From: Chlorobiaceae bacterium
GTDB taxonomy: Bacteria > Bacteroidota > Chlorobiia > Chlorobiales > Chlorobiaceae
Direction: 5' to 3'
NCBI GenBank assembly: GCA_013334225.1
Contig: JAAXXY010000007.1
Location: forward strand, 1 to 64,000
Length of the DNA: 64,000 nt
Shown here piece after piece: positions 9,270-19,179 of this stretch. Below the pieces are notes generated by a model. It did not search any database. It was not told where the DNA came from and worked only from the letters and a program-made list of their open reading frames with translations. How positions within the stretch are numbered: the stretch's first letter is position 1; each line of letters starts with the position of its first letter. Both the position numbers and the translations under genes were made by a program.

Positions 9270-12200
9270 ATGAAAATTTTCCGTTTGTTCACCGCTCCCG
9301 GTGAGAATGTCTATGACCGGTTTGAATACACCACAAGGAGTTCGGTGCTTCGCAATCCTGACGGTTCGAAGGTCTTTGAAATGACTGATATTGAGGTTCC
9401 GAAACAGTGGTCCCAGGTTGCCGCCGACATACTTGCCCAGAAATATTTCCGAAAAACCGGTGTGCCGCAGCGTAACAGGAAGGGAAAAATTATTCTCGAC
9501 AGCAACGGCCGTCCGGTTACCGGAAGTGAACATTCCATAAAGGAGGTGGTTCACCGTCTTGCAGGATGCTGGAAGGCATGGGGTGAAAAACACAACTACT
9601 TCGATACCCCGGATGACGCCCAGGCTTTTTATGATGAAATTGCCTTCATGATTCTCAAGCAGATGGGTGCGCCGAACTCGCCGCAATGGTTCAATACCGG
9701 TCTGAATTACGCTTACGGCATCACCGGTCCGGCACAGGGCCATTACCATGTCGATCCTGTAACCGAAGAGGTAAGGGAATCGGAAGACGCTTACAGCAGG
9801 CCGCAGGCGCATGCCTGCTTCATCCAGTCCATCAAGGACGATCTTGTAAACGAGGGAGGTATTTTCGACCTGGCGATACGTGAAGCACGGGTATTCAAGT
9901 TCGGAAGCGGTTCGGGCACCAACTATTCCAATCTCCGTTCGTCAGGTGAGAAGCTCAGCGGCGGCGGGAGTTCGTCGGGACTTATGAGTTTCCTGAAAAT
10001 TTTCGACTCTGCGGCAGGCGCGATCAAATCGGGCGGAACGACCCGGCGTGCCGCAAAGATGGTTATTGTCGATATCGACCATCCCGATGTTGAAAAGTTC
10101 ATCGAGTGGAAAGCGAGGGAGGAGGACAAGGTCGCTTCACTGGTTGCCGGCTCGAGGATCTGTTCGCGTTTTCTGCAGGCCATCATGGAAGAAGCTGTGG
10201 AAAACGGAACCGATCGAAAGCAGAACTCCGGGCTGCAGCAGCTTATACAGAACGCGCTCAGCAGGGGCGTGCCGATGAGCTATATCGTCCGTGTACTTGC
10301 CCTGGTTGAGCAGGGGTATACCACCCTTGATTTTGAAGAGTACAGCTCGAATTACGAATCGGAAGCATATCAGACAGTCGGCGGACAGAACTCGAACAAT
10401 ACCGTCAGGGTCACGAACGAGTTCATGAAGGCCGTTGAAAACGATGATATATGGCAGCTAAGGGAGCGTATCACCGGCAAGCCTGCAAAGGCCGTCCGTG
10501 CCCGCGATCTCTGGGAAAAAATCGTCATGAGCGCATGGAAGTGCGCCGATCCGGGCCTGCAGTTCGACAGCACCATCAATGAATGGCATACCTGCCCGAA
10601 AAGCGGACGCATCAACGCCAGCAATCCGTGTTCGGAATACATGTTTCTCGATGATACCGCCTGCAACCTTGCAAGCCTCAACCTTATACATTTCATCGAC
10701 GAGGAGACCGGAAGGGTGAATATCGTTGAGCTTCGTCATGCTTCGAGCCTCTGGACGGTTGTGCTCGAAATTTCGGTGCTCATGGCTCATTTCCCGTCGA
10801 GCGAGATTGCCCGGCTGAGCTACGAGTTCAGGACGCTCGGTCTTGGTTTCGCCAACCTCGGTACAGTTCTCATGGTGCTCGGCATCCCTTACGATTCTCC
10901 GAAAGCCCTTTCCATTGCCGGTGCGATATCGGCAGTCATGACAGGCCAGGCGTATGTGACATCGGCCGAGATGGCCCGCGATCTTGGTGCTTTTGCCGGT
11001 TTCAAGGCCAACTCCGGTGATATGCTGCGCGTGATACGCAACCACCGCAGAGCGGCACACAACATGTCCGAAGAAGAGTATGAAGGGCTTGCCGTGAAAC
11101 CTCGCGGCATCGATTCGGAATATTGCCCCAAGGAACTCTTCGATGCGGCCGGAAAAGTATGGGATGAAGCTCTCAATCTGGGCGAGAGGCATGGTTACCG
11201 AAACGCCCAGGTCAGCGTTATCGCGCCGACCGGCACCATCGGTCTTGTCATGGATTGCGATACAACCGGCATCGAGCCCGAATTTGCCATCGTGAAGTTC
11301 AAGAAGCTCGCCGGCGGCGGTTATTTCAAAATCGTGAACCAGTCGGTGCACAAGGCGCTTGAAAGGCTCGGCTACACAGCTTCACAGATCGACGATATCG
11401 AACATTACTGCAAAGGCCACGGCACGCTTGCCGGTTCGCCCACAATCAACCGCCAGTGGCTTAAGGCGAGGAAATTCACCGACGACAAGATCGAGCTTAT
11501 CGAAGGGCAGCTCGAAACGGTCTTCGACATCCGCTTCGCATTCAACAAATGGATTCTCGGCGAGGAATTCTGCGCTTCGCTCGGTTTAACCGACAAGCAG
11601 CTGAACGATCCTGATTTCGATATGCTGCAGGCGCTCGGAGCATCTGCGGAAGATGTCGAAGCGGCAAACGATTACATATGCGGCACCATGACCATCGAAG
11701 GAGCTCCGCACCTGAGGCTCGGGGACCTCTCCGTGTTTGACTGTGCCAGCAAGTGCGGAAAGAAGGGCGTCCGCTATATCACCCATATGGCCCATGTCCG
11801 TATGATGTCCGCGGTTCAGCCGTTCATTTCAGGAGCCATCTCCAAGACGGTCAACATGCCCGGTTCCGCCACGACGGTGGAGATCGGCGAAGTCTACCAG
11901 TCCGCCTGGCAGCACATGGTCAAGGCGATTACCATCTATCGTGATGGATCGAAACTTTCCCAGCCGCTCAACATATCGAGCTATCAGGACCTCGACGAGG
12001 TCATCATGCTCGGCAACGAGGAGAACCTCGATGAAACCAAGGGGCCTAAAGAGGTGCAGGAGCGTATCATCGAACGCGTTTACCACCGCTCCGAGCGCAG
12101 GTACCTGCCGAAACGGAGGAAAGGGTATATCCGCGAAGCCTATGTCGGCGGCCACAAGGTCTTTCTCAGGACCGGGGAATATGAAGACGGAACACTTGGC

Positions 12201-12719
12201 GAGGTTTTTATCGACATGTACAAGGAAGGGGCTTCGTTCAAGGGCCTCCTGAACTGCTTCGCCGTGCTCGCTTCGAAAGCCCTGCAATACGGCATGCCGC
12301 TCGAGGAGCTTGTAGACAGCTTCACCTTTACACGGTTCGAACCTGCAGGTGCCGTACAGGGCCACAATGCCATCAAGAACTCGACCTCGATCCTCGATTA
12401 CGTGTTCCGTTCGATCGGCTACGACTATCTCGGCCGCAAGGATTTCGTGCATGTCAAAGCGGTCGACGAGGTGCCGGAAACCGACGCCGAAGCAAAGCTT
12501 AAAGCCAACGGATCTTCCGCCCATGCGGATGTGCTCGAACCGGAAATCGTTGCGCATGCCGAACCGGGCGTGTCGGCTGTTCGCAAAAGCCAGGTTTACC
12601 AGGCAAAAGTCCAGGGCTATACCGGCGAACAGTGCGAAAACTGCGGGTCGATGCGCGTCAAGCAGAACGGAACCTGCAAGGTGTGCGAGGATTGCGGGAT
12701 GACAACGGGGTGCTCTTGA
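9270..12719 (+). CDS. nrdJ: Vitamin B12-dependent (class II) ribonucleotide reductase
   Basis: Reduces ribonucleotides to deoxyribonucleotides with an adenosylcobalamin-generated thiyl radical, needing neither oxygen nor a glycyl radical. This suits an anaerobe. The 1149-residue protein has NSPQWFNTGL near residue 140, a phosphate-loop region FKFGSGSGTNYSNLRSSG, the active-site NPCSEYMFLDDTACNL near residue 450, SVIAPTGTIGLVMDCDT near 650 and a C-terminal zinc-ribbon CENCGSMRVKQNGTCKVCEDCG. The latter is where the redox cysteines that re-reduce the active site lie in this family. It is a single gene with a long upstream non-coding region. The 3' side abuts a 9-bp repeat array shared with convergent ftsE. 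Confidence 0.96.
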   Translation: MKIFRLFTAPGENVYDRFEYTTRSSVLRNPDGSKVFEMTDIEVPKQWSQVAADILAQKYFRKTGVPQRNRKGKIILDSNGRPVTGSEHSIKEVVHRLAGCWKAWGEKHNYFDTPDDAQAFYDEIAFMILKQMGAPNSPQWFNTGLNYAYGITGPAQGHYHVDPVTEEVRESEDAYSRPQAHACFIQSIKDDLVNEGGIFDLAIREARVFKFGSGSGTNYSNLRSSGEKLSGGGSSSGLMSFLKIFDSAAGAIKSGGTTRRAAKMVIVDIDHPDVEKFIEWKAREEDKVASLVAGSRICSRFLQAIMEEAVENGTDRKQNSGLQQLIQNALSRGVPMSYIVRVLALVEQGYTTLDFEEYSSNYESEAYQTVGGQNSNNTVRVTNEFMKAVENDDIWQLRERITGKPAKAVRARDLWEKIVMSAWKCADPGLQFDSTINEWHTCPKSGRINASNPCSEYMFLDDTACNLASLNLIHFIDEETGRVNIVELRHASSLWTVVLEISVLMAHFPSSEIARLSYEFRTLGLGFANLGTVLMVLGIPYDSPKALSIAGAISAVMTGQAYVTSAEMARDLGAFAGFKANSGDMLRVIRNHRRAAHNMSEEEYEGLAVKPRGIDSEYCPKELFDAAGKVWDEALNLGERHGYRNAQVSVIAPTGTIGLVMDCDTTGIEPEFAIVKFKKLAGGGYFKIVNQSVHKALERLGYTASQIDDIEHYCKGHGTLAGSPTINRQWLKARKFTDDKIELIEGQLETVFDIRFAFNKWILGEEFCASLGLTDKQLNDPDFDMLQALGASAEDVEAANDYICGTMTIEGAPHLRLGDLSVFDCASKCGKKGVRYITHMAHVRMMSAVQPFISGAISKTVNMPGSATTVEIGEVYQSAWQHMVKAITIYRDGSKLSQPLNISSYQDLDEVIMLGNEENLDETKGPKEVQERIIERVYHRSERRYLPKRRKGYIREAYVGGHKVFLRTGEYEDGTLGEVFIDMYKEGASFKGLLNCFAVLASKALQYGMPLEELVDSFTFTRFEPAGAVQGHNAIKNSTSILDYVFRSIGYDYLGRKDFVHVKAVDEVPETDAEAKLKANGSSAHADVLEPEIVAHAEPGVSAVRKSQVYQAKVQGYTGEQCENCGSMRVKQNGTCKVCEDCGMTTGCS

Positions 12720-12722
12720 AGA

Positions 12723-12758
12723 ATCGGACTAATCAGACCGATTGGACAGATCGGTCTG
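12723..12758. repeat. 9-bp tandem repeat array, 4 units (nrdJ/ftsE junction)
   Basis: Four units: ATCGGACTA, ATCAGACCG, ATTGGACAG, ATCGGTCTG. Together they create a perfect 11-bp inverted repeat (12732-12742 with 12750-12760), so the transcript could fold into a hairpin between the convergent genes. There is no U run. Same family as the arrays near 29.8-30.9 kb. Confidence 0.8.
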
Positions 12759-12771
12759 ATCCTTAGGCCAA

Positions 12772-13482
12772 TCAGCCCCCGGGCTGATTGCCTGCCGCAG
12801 GTCTGAAGCCGGTGGCTGAAGGTTCGATGGTTGTCTCGACAAGCTTCAGGTTGGCGATCTGCAGGGTCCTGGAAGGGGAGTGCCGGACCAGCTCATAGTC
12901 GTGTGTGCCGATGATGACGGTGATTCCTTCCTGGTTTATCCGCTTAAGGTATTCGAGGATCTCGATCGAGGTATCGGGATCGAGGTTACCGGTCGGTTCG
13001 TCGGCGATCACCACAAGGGGTTCCCGGACAATGGCACGGGCAATGGCAACCCGCTGCTGTTCGCCTCCCGAAAGGCAGTGCGGCATCTGCCGGGCGGCAT
13101 GATCGAGGCCGACGCTCGCAAGGGCGTGCATGACTTTTGCATTGATCTGCTTCTCCGGCGTACCGGTCACCATCAGTACGAAAGCGAGGTTTTCAAACAC
13201 CGTGCGGTCTTCGAGCAGGCGGAAATCCTGGAAGACGATGCCGAGCTTCCTGCGAAGGAGGGGTATCTGCCTCTTTCTGATGGTGCGCGATTTGAAGCCT
13301 GCGATCTGGATCTCACCTCTTTTCGGCTTGACGTCCATATAGAGCGACTTGAAAAGGGTCGTCTTCCCGCTGCCGCTTTTTCCGACAATGTAAATCAGTT
13401 CGCCTGGCTGTATGGTGAGGTTCAGGCCGCTGAAAACCTGTTTTCTGTCACGTTCTATATCAACGTCGATAAATGAGATCAT
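12772..13482 (-). CDS. ftsE: FtsE-type ABC transporter ATP-binding protein
   Basis: ATPase of the FtsEX complex, which couples division-ring constriction to activation of wall hydrolases in the envelope. The 236-residue protein has Walker A GKSGSGKT at 34-41, Q-loop [12 protein letters not shown], signature [14 protein letters not shown], Walker B VVIADEP and the H-loop GTHDYEL. The FQDFRLL segment is typical of FtsE rather than of nutrient importers. Its ATG overlaps the pdxA stop (ATGA), so it is translationally coupled. No ftsX lies beside it, so the membrane partner must be elsewhere. The possible link to the EnvC-like gene at 1.6-3.1 kb is inference. Confidence 0.82.
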   Translation of the reverse strand: MISFIDVDIERDRKQVFSGLNLTIQPGELIYIVGKSGSGKTTLFKSLYMDVKPKRGEIQIAGFKSRTIRKRQIPLLRRKLGIVFQDFRLLEDRTVFENLAFVLMVTGTPEKQINAKVMHALASVGLDHAARQMPHCLSGGEQQRVAIARAIVREPLVVIADEPTGNLDPDTSIEILEYLKRINQEGITVIIGTHDYELVRHSPSRTLQIANLKLVETTIEPSATGFRPAAGNQPGG

Positions 13483-14492
13483 ATCCGGAGGCTTGATTGT
13501 TTTCTGTTCTGTGCTATGGTAACGGCAAGAAGCGTCGCCTCGAGGAAACTGTTTTCGGAGGCGATGCCTATGCCGGCGATATCGAAACTTGTGCCGTGAT
13601 CTGGCGAGGTTCGTACGATCGGTAGTCCAAGCGTCACGTTCACGCCTGTATCGAAGGCGAGGAGCTTGAATGGCAGCAGACCCTGGTCATGGTACATCGC
13701 GACGATGATATCATAGTTACGGTATTTTCCCGAACCGAAAAAGCCGTCCGCGGCAAAAGGGCCTTCAATCCGAAGCTTTGCCGAAAGGCGGTTTACGCTT
13801 GGTGTTATTATTTCGAACTCCTCTCGTCCCATCACACCGCCGTCCGATGCATGGGGATTGAGCCCGAGTATGGCGATCCGGGGAAATGCAAGCGCGAAGT
13901 CCTGTTTCAGCGATGCCTCGAGGGCTGTGAGGAAACCGTCGAGGTCCATCTCTCTTACAAGGACGGGGACTTTTTCAAGCGCTTCATGTATTGTCGCAAG
14001 AGCGACCTTGAGCCCTGAAACACGGTCGGCAAACATCATGCAGGGTGAATCGACATCGAACATTTTTCCGAGAAAGCCGGTATGGCCTGTTTCTGCATAC
14101 CCTGCAAGGGAGACGGCCTCTTTGTGGATCGGTGCGGTTACAAGCCCGTCGCATATGCCTGCCGCACAGAGCTCTGCCGCCGCTCTCAGTGACTCCATGG
14201 CGACACGTCCTGCTTCAGGTGATATGACCCCGGGCTCTGTAACATCGGGCTCGACGATGCTCAGTACCTGCAAGGCGGCTATATCGCTATCGATCGTGCC
14301 CGGGATTGAAGAACGATCGGAAAGCCTGGTCAATCTGATCGGCAGTCCGAGCTTTGTCCGGTAATATTCCATGACCGAAAACGAACCTGATACAAGGAAC
14401 GAATGGCCCGAATCCTGAAGCTTAAGGAAGCTTTTCAGAATGATCTCAGGACCGATGCCGTGAGGGTCGCCGATAGACCAGACGATACGCAT
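13479..14492 (-). CDS. pdxA: 4-hydroxythreonine-4-phosphate dehydrogenase, PdxA
   Basis: NAD-dependent oxidation of 4-phosphohydroxy-L-threonine in the DXP-dependent route to pyridoxal phosphate. Length 337 is normal. Recognisable motifs are GDPHGIGPE at residues 8-16, TAPIHKEAV near 120, the GHTGFL metal-site histidine near 137, the NPHASDGG motif near 214, and AMYHDQGLLPFK near 265. It lies between the DUF4293 gene (2-base gap) and ftsE (4-base overlap), a tight three-gene operon with no obvious common function. Confidence 0.95.
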   Translation of the reverse strand: MRIVWSIGDPHGIGPEIILKSFLKLQDSGHSFLVSGSFSVMEYYRTKLGLPIRLTRLSDRSSIPGTIDSDIAALQVLSIVEPDVTEPGVISPEAGRVAMESLRAAAELCAAGICDGLVTAPIHKEAVSLAGYAETGHTGFLGKMFDVDSPCMMFADRVSGLKVALATIHEALEKVPVLVREMDLDGFLTALEASLKQDFALAFPRIAILGLNPHASDGGVMGREEFEIITPSVNRLSAKLRIEGPFAADGFFGSGKYRNYDIIVAMYHDQGLLPFKLLAFDTGVNVTLGLPIVRTSPDHGTSFDIAGIGIASENSFLEATLLAVTIAQNRKQSSLRI

Positions 14493-14494
14493 GG

Positions 14495-14959
14495 TTACAG
14501 CCTCTTGTATGCATTGGCGATTTTGTCGTCCTTTTTCACGCCTTGCAAAGCCAGTATGAAGAGCACAGGTTCCGGAAGCATCAGGAAGAGGCCTGCTTCC
14601 GGTTTATGGGTTATGGCTGTTCCGGTGCCGAGAAAATGCTGGTTCATGAAATGTGCTGCTGCAAAGCCGGAGAAAAGGTCTCCGATGAAAAGAATAAAAG
14701 CGACAATGATGAGCTGGTTCTGGAGATCCCGGTTTTTATAGAGGAAAACTGCAACAATCGAAATGAGTGCGGTCAGAGGGGAAAAAGCGCTTCCAGCGAA
14801 ACAGGCTATTGAATAGGTTACATCCGAAAGCTGTGAAGCGGAAAGGTCGGAAATAATGAAAACCTGTCCGGAGCTGAAGCTCCAGAATGGAAAAAACATA
14901 CTCGCAACGGCAAACAGTGCGGCGAGAAAAAGATAGAGGCTCTGAATTCTGGCTAGCAT
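14495..14959 (-). CDS. DUF4293-family membrane protein
   Basis: The 154-residue protein has four hydrophobic segments (about 5-25, 48-73, 80-105, 120-142) and the characteristic N-terminus MLARIQSLYLFLAALF and C-terminus GVKKDDKIANAYKR of a family I recall from Bacteroidetes and Chlorobi. The function is unknown. It is the first gene of the pdxA-ftsE operon. Whether it helps FtsE as a membrane partner is untested. It does not look like FtsX. Confidence 0.7.
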   Translation of the reverse strand: MLARIQSLYLFLAALFAVASMFFPFWSFSSGQVFIISDLSASQLSDVTYSIACFAGSAFSPLTALISIVAVFLYKNRDLQNQLIIVAFILFIGDLFSGFAAAHFMNQHFLGTGTAITHKPEAGLFLMLPEPVLFILALQGVKKDDKIANAYKRL

Positions 14960-15125
14960 GGCTTCAGTTGTTTAAATCTTTGTAATACATCACAGGAATA
15001 TAACATAATCATGATATGTTGAGTAAATGGGAGAGATGCCGCTGATCTTTGTCTGGAAAAGCGGCTGAGGTATCGAGGAAAGCTGGCTGGAGAGAGGGAT
15101 AACGCTCCGGAGGGCTGGCTGATTT

Positions 15126-16340
15126 TCAACCCGGAAGAGAGAACCTTGAGAGGTATGCCTTTATCGACTGGTGTTTTACGAGCCCAAGCTTTTTGTGGAG
15201 CCTGTACCGGATGCTTTCCATTCCTCTTTTTGTTATTCCGAATGACCGTCCTATCTCTTCTGTATCATGATTCTTGCGGACAAGCATGCAGATTTTAAGT
15301 TCCCGTTGTGTCAGGTTCGGGTGATTGCTGTGAAGTGCGTTCAGAAAAGCCGATTCGGGTTCTGTCAGATCATTTTGCAGATTTTTTTCGATGATCTCTG
15401 TTTCTATCAGGTTTTGACAGAGGATCAGCATTTTCTTTTTCGTGCGGGCTTCAACTTCGAGATTTTCTATATGATCGGACAGTTTCTGAAGCGCGGCCGT
15501 TTTTTCCCTGAAAACTCCGGAAATTCTGGAAAGTTCCGATTCAAGTGAAGCAATGATGGTTTTCAACTCCCATATTTCTTTTTCCTGGTTTTGAGTTGTT
15601 TTTTTATTCAGTTCCATCTGTGCATTCATCTTGAGGTTCATATGGCCTATCCGGCCTTCGAACTCTTTTTTCAGAGCCTGGATCTCTTTTTTCTTGTCAG
15701 TTTCCTTTGACACAAGATCGCACCTGATTTCATCAATGGCTCTGAAATACGGATAATATTTATTGTCCATGGGTGGGATCGGGACAGGTTCTTCGAGCAT
15801 ACCCAGCCATGTCAGTTTGGCGACGGATTCGAGAAACCGCTGTCTCATCAGGTTTTCTTCGCTGCCGTTATCAAGCAGATTAAAGTCTCTTCGTCCCGAC
15901 ATCACCTTTTCGACAATCTGTTCATAGGAATCGGCAATAATGAAGAAAAGATTCTGCGGAACAATGGCCGCAAGGGATTCGACAAGTATCCTTATTGGAT
16001 TATAAACATTGTAAAGTCCGACCGTGCGAAGGGCGGGTTTCCAGTTGTAAAGCAGGTTTGCAATGGAATGTTTGTAGCTGCAGGTGACTTCGCGCACATG
16101 CTTCAGGTCCATAACAACATGAAACGGCTTCATTTCAAGCCCAGTTTCCTGGAGGACATTCAGCAGCAGGTCATCGTCAACCGAGTTGAGGATGATTTCA
16201 TGGTCCGTTTCTATCCAGGAATGGACGATGCACCCGTTTATAACGTTGAGGCGTTTTACATATCCCTCTTCCGGATGATGTTTATACCAGTGGTTTTTTT
16301 CGGTTATCTGCAGGTTCAGCTTGTTGTTTGGCATAAGCAT
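15126..16340 (-). CDS. LuxR-type HTH regulator with long coiled coil
   Basis: The 404-residue protein has an N-terminal globular part (about 1-190) of no recognised family, a charged coiled coil (about 200-320), and a C-terminal LuxR/GerE-like helix-turn-helix (about 340-400) with LTQRELKICMLVRKNHDTEE and SIRYRLHKKLGL. The HTH is the only functional evidence, and it implies sequence-specific DNA binding. No response-regulator receiver domain with a phosphorylatable aspartate was seen. The N-terminal part might sense something or mediate dimerisation. Single gene, with non-coding flanks of about 165 and 265 bases. Target genes cannot be guessed. A second in-frame ATG lies two codons in. Confidence 0.75.
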   Translation of the reverse strand: MLMPNNKLNLQITEKNHWYKHHPEEGYVKRLNVINGCIVHSWIETDHEIILNSVDDDLLLNVLQETGLEMKPFHVVMDLKHVREVTCSYKHSIANLLYNWKPALRTVGLYNVYNPIRILVESLAAIVPQNLFFIIADSYEQIVEKVMSGRRDFNLLDNGSEENLMRQRFLESVAKLTWLGMLEEPVPIPPMDNKYYPYFRAIDEIRCDLVSKETDKKKEIQALKKEFEGRIGHMNLKMNAQMELNKKTTQNQEKEIWELKTIIASLESELSRISGVFREKTAALQKLSDHIENLEVEARTKKKMLILCQNLIETEIIEKNLQNDLTEPESAFLNALHSNHPNLTQRELKICMLVRKNHDTEEIGRSFGITKRGMESIRYRLHKKLGLVKHQSIKAYLSRFSLPG

Positions 16341-16607
16341 ATAATCGGTTTATAAGTAATGTTGTCAGTAAATCGGTAAATATCAGGGGGTTCTGTCAGT
16401 AAATTTCAACATGGCAGATGGAGGATAAAAAATCTGGTGAAAAAGAACTGTGTACGACTTCTCGTGTGTTTTCTGATGAACCCGTGCGTTAATAATCTGA
16501 TAAATCGAGGTGGTTATATTGCGTATAATAGCAATAATAACGTGATTTATGCAGAAAAGTACAAGGACTTTTTACGCCGAGGTTGAATTATGCTTTTTTA
16601 TTTTTAT

Positions 16608-17894
16608 TCAGACGGGAATTGCAGGCATGAGGCTTTCAATACCGGCGACAATTTTTGCAGTTCCCCCTGTTCTTTCCTCGACAAATTTTCCTGCCAATCT
16701 GCCTGCATTCATTCTTCGGGAGGGGTCAAGGACAAGGCTTGTCAAAATAGTGTAAAGTTGTTCGGCATTATCAATGATAAAAGCTCCACCTGTTCGAACG
16801 AGTTCTTCGGCTTCGGGGGAATTCTGGATATTCGGTCCGCTTATGACAGGTATTCCGTAGACTGCGGGCTCGAGAGTGTTATGCACATTGTCGATGAATC
16901 CACCTCCAACATAGGCGATCGATGCAATGGAGTAAAGCTCGGCCAGAAAACCGATCCGGTCTATGACAAGGATATGACGTTCAGGATCAAAGCTGTTATC
17001 GAGGTTCGAAAACGGCATGAACGGAAGTGAGTGCTCTTCGAGGCTGCGGTACAGCCGCTGCATATTATGCTGGTCCACTTCATGTGGAACAAGGATAAGG
17101 GATGGCTGATCTGACATTTTTTTCCATGCAATGATCAGAGCCTCTTCATCCTTTTCCCAGACGCTTCCGGCGACAATCGCCATCCGGTTGCCAAAAAGCT
17201 CTTTGAGACGGCCGATTTTACCGGTGTTCCGGCTGCGAAGCACCACCTGGTCAAATCTCGGATCACCTGCAGCTTCTGCCTGCAGGCAATTGAAATATTG
17301 TCTGAAGGAAACGGCATCGTTTTCCGATACGGTATAGATTCGGTCGAATAAAGCAAAAATATTTCTGTAAAAGCTTTTGAGAAAAGGACTGAAATATTGC
17401 GAGTTATTCGGGAGTACCGCAGCGGCAAGGATCAGTTTCGTTCCCTGTTTTTTCGATTCGAGGAGATGGTTGGGCCAGAAGTCGTAACGCATCAGTAAAA
17501 GAACATCCGGTTTTATCATCGACAGCAGATGCCTGGCATTTGAACGGGTATCGGCAGGTAAATAGAAGATAGCCGCGGCATCAGCGTAATTCCTGCATGC
17601 ATTGAAACCGGAATCGGACAAAAAAGAGACAAAAACTACAATATCCGGGTACTTCTGTTTCAGGGCCGAAATGACAGGACGGGCCTGTTCGAATTCGCCA
17701 ACAGATGATGCGTGTACCCATAATTTGAAATCCGGAAGATCGGCTGATGAGATCTTTTTTTCGAGATCTTCGAACAGTCCTTCTCTTGCCTTGAAAAAAT
17801 TCCTGATTTTCGGGTTGAAGGGAGCGGCCATTTTCGCTATACCGAAAATCAGGGGAATCAGATCAGAATAAAAATGAAGGGTAAAAGAGTTCAT
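16608..17894 (-). CDS. waaA: 3-deoxy-D-manno-octulosonic acid (Kdo) transferase
   Basis: Adds Kdo to the lipid A precursor at the inner membrane, joining lipid A to the core of LPS. The GT30-type N-terminal domain shows HASSVGEFEQARPVI with the catalytic glutamate near residue 61. The C-terminal GT-B half has VAGSVWEKDEEAL, VPHEVDQHN and YVGGGFIDNVHNTLEPAVYG motifs. The start at 17894 gives 428 residues with a short hydrophobic anchor at the N-terminus. An upstream in-frame start would add 46 residues of poor composition and was rejected. Single gene, with 427 bases upstream to the usp gene. Confidence 0.92.
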   Translation of the reverse strand: MNSFTLHFYSDLIPLIFGIAKMAAPFNPKIRNFFKAREGLFEDLEKKISSADLPDFKLWVHASSVGEFEQARPVISALKQKYPDIVVFVSFLSDSGFNACRNYADAAAIFYLPADTRSNARHLLSMIKPDVLLLMRYDFWPNHLLESKKQGTKLILAAAVLPNNSQYFSPFLKSFYRNIFALFDRIYTVSENDAVSFRQYFNCLQAEAAGDPRFDQVVLRSRNTGKIGRLKELFGNRMAIVAGSVWEKDEEALIIAWKKMSDQPSLILVPHEVDQHNMQRLYRSLEEHSLPFMPFSNLDNSFDPERHILVIDRIGFLAELYSIASIAYVGGGFIDNVHNTLEPAVYGIPVISGPNIQNSPEAEELVRTGGAFIIDNAEQLYTILTSLVLDPSRRMNAGRLAGKFVEERTGGTAKIVAGIESLMPAIPV

Positions 17895-18321
17895 GTCGGT
17901 TACGATTTCAAATAAAAGAGCATCAATGTATATACTATATATGGTGTTTTCGTGCTTGACTTTTATGATGCATCGATAACAGAAGCGGAAACCTGTTATT
18001 GCCGAACCAGGGAATAATAATGATCGAAGCAATAAGAAAGTATATTCCCTCAGGGAATCAGTTTTGCTGTGAACAATAGCTTTTATCTTGTGCTGGAATT
18101 CAATTCAAAAATAGAACCGGCGCAATCGATGGATTTAAGGATGACATATTGACGGCTTTGCATTGTTCATATATACGTTGTCTCAGATGATCATGCGAAC
18201 AGTCGTGATTCCATTGTATTACTGCCGGAGAGGAAAGACAAGGGTGGGCAAGTTTTTTCCGCTCCCTGCTTTCAAAAAGGGGATATTACAGAATTATTGT
18301 GCTTATACGGTATAATTCAAA
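17895..18321. other. Gap between usp and waaA with nothing recognised
   Basis: 427 bases, AT-rich. Likely holds the waaA promoter and the 3' region of the usp transcript. No convincing ORF, terminator or structured RNA was seen. Confidence 0.4.
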
Positions 18322-18780
18322 TTATTCACCGATGAACTCTTTTTCCTCGCTTTTAACGATAAGCACCGGACAAACGGCTTTACGGATAACGGCATCGGCA
18401 ACGCTTCCCATGATCAGGCGGTTAAGGCCTTTCCGGCCATGCGAACCCATGATGATGAAATTCACCTCCAGCTCTTCCACTTTTTCGAGAATGATATCGG
18501 ACGGATTGCCTGTCTCGAGACCGCAGTCAACTTTCAGACCTTTGGAGAGCAGGGAGTCTTTGAGGACGTTGAGGTCGGTTTGCGCTGCTTTTTCAAGTTC
18601 TTCCTCTATCTGTATATAATTCAGCGATGCGTCAACAGGCGGAATGGGAATGGGCTCTACGACGTGCAGCAGGTAGATGGATGCACCGGTGCTGACTGCG
18701 AATTCCCTGGCATAATCGACGGCTTTGCGCGCTGCGTCGGAGAAATCTACCGGACAGAGAATGGTGTTGATCTTGAACAT
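18322..18780 (-). CDS. Universal stress protein, UspA family
   Basis: The 152-residue single-domain protein has the UspA fold signs: VDFSDAARKAVDYA near residue 12 and the ATP-binding loop MGSHGRKGLNRLIMGSVAD near residue 110, followed by KAVCPVLIV. The G-2x-G-9x-G(S) spacing is intact, so it is probably an ATP-binding type. The cellular role is not deducible beyond stress association. Single gene. Confidence 0.9.
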   Translation of the reverse strand: MFKINTILCPVDFSDAARKAVDYAREFAVSTGASIYLLHVVEPIPIPPVDASLNYIQIEEELEKAAQTDLNVLKDSLLSKGLKVDCGLETGNPSDIILEKVEELEVNFIIMGSHGRKGLNRLIMGSVADAVIRKAVCPVLIVKSEEKEFIGE

Positions 18781-19179
18781 TGGCTTATGATTTTATGACA
18801 GGAGTATTGTATACAACTATAATGTAATAAATAACGGGAGAATTGATTTAATTACTCATATAAAAGGTAATAATTATCGTTATAACACTTATTTGCGTTG
18901 ATTTTTTATCCTTTGTTAATATGACTGTTTTATTGTTTTGTGTTAGAGTTGTTAGCATAGACAGTTCCCGATACTTGATAAATATACATATAAAATACGC
19001 CATATATTTGTTTTTTAAAGTTTAAATAGCTTGTGTTGTTTTTGTGAGTTAAATATTTGGATTTTTTAATTAAAAACTCTTAATTGTAGTTGTTAGGTAT
19101 TACTTCCCCTAACAACGAAGTAGCTTTAGTTCTTGTTCTCTTGCATTTTGAATTTTCAATATCAAAAAAAGAGGTTATC
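18781..19179. other. Long AT-rich leader before secreted-protein gene
   Basis: About 400 bases, far more A/T rich than the surrounding genes, especially 18880-19080. It has no coding sequence I trust. It probably contains the promoter(s) of the 19180 gene and a long 5' untranslated region. The composition shift is also what one sees in acquired or silenced loci. Confidence 0.45.

Noticed and set aside
9246..12702. Long open frames on either strand overlapping nrdJ (for example 10458-11351 and 11829-12557 minus)
   Set aside because: They are shadows of the nrdJ frame; no initiation signals or recognisable products.
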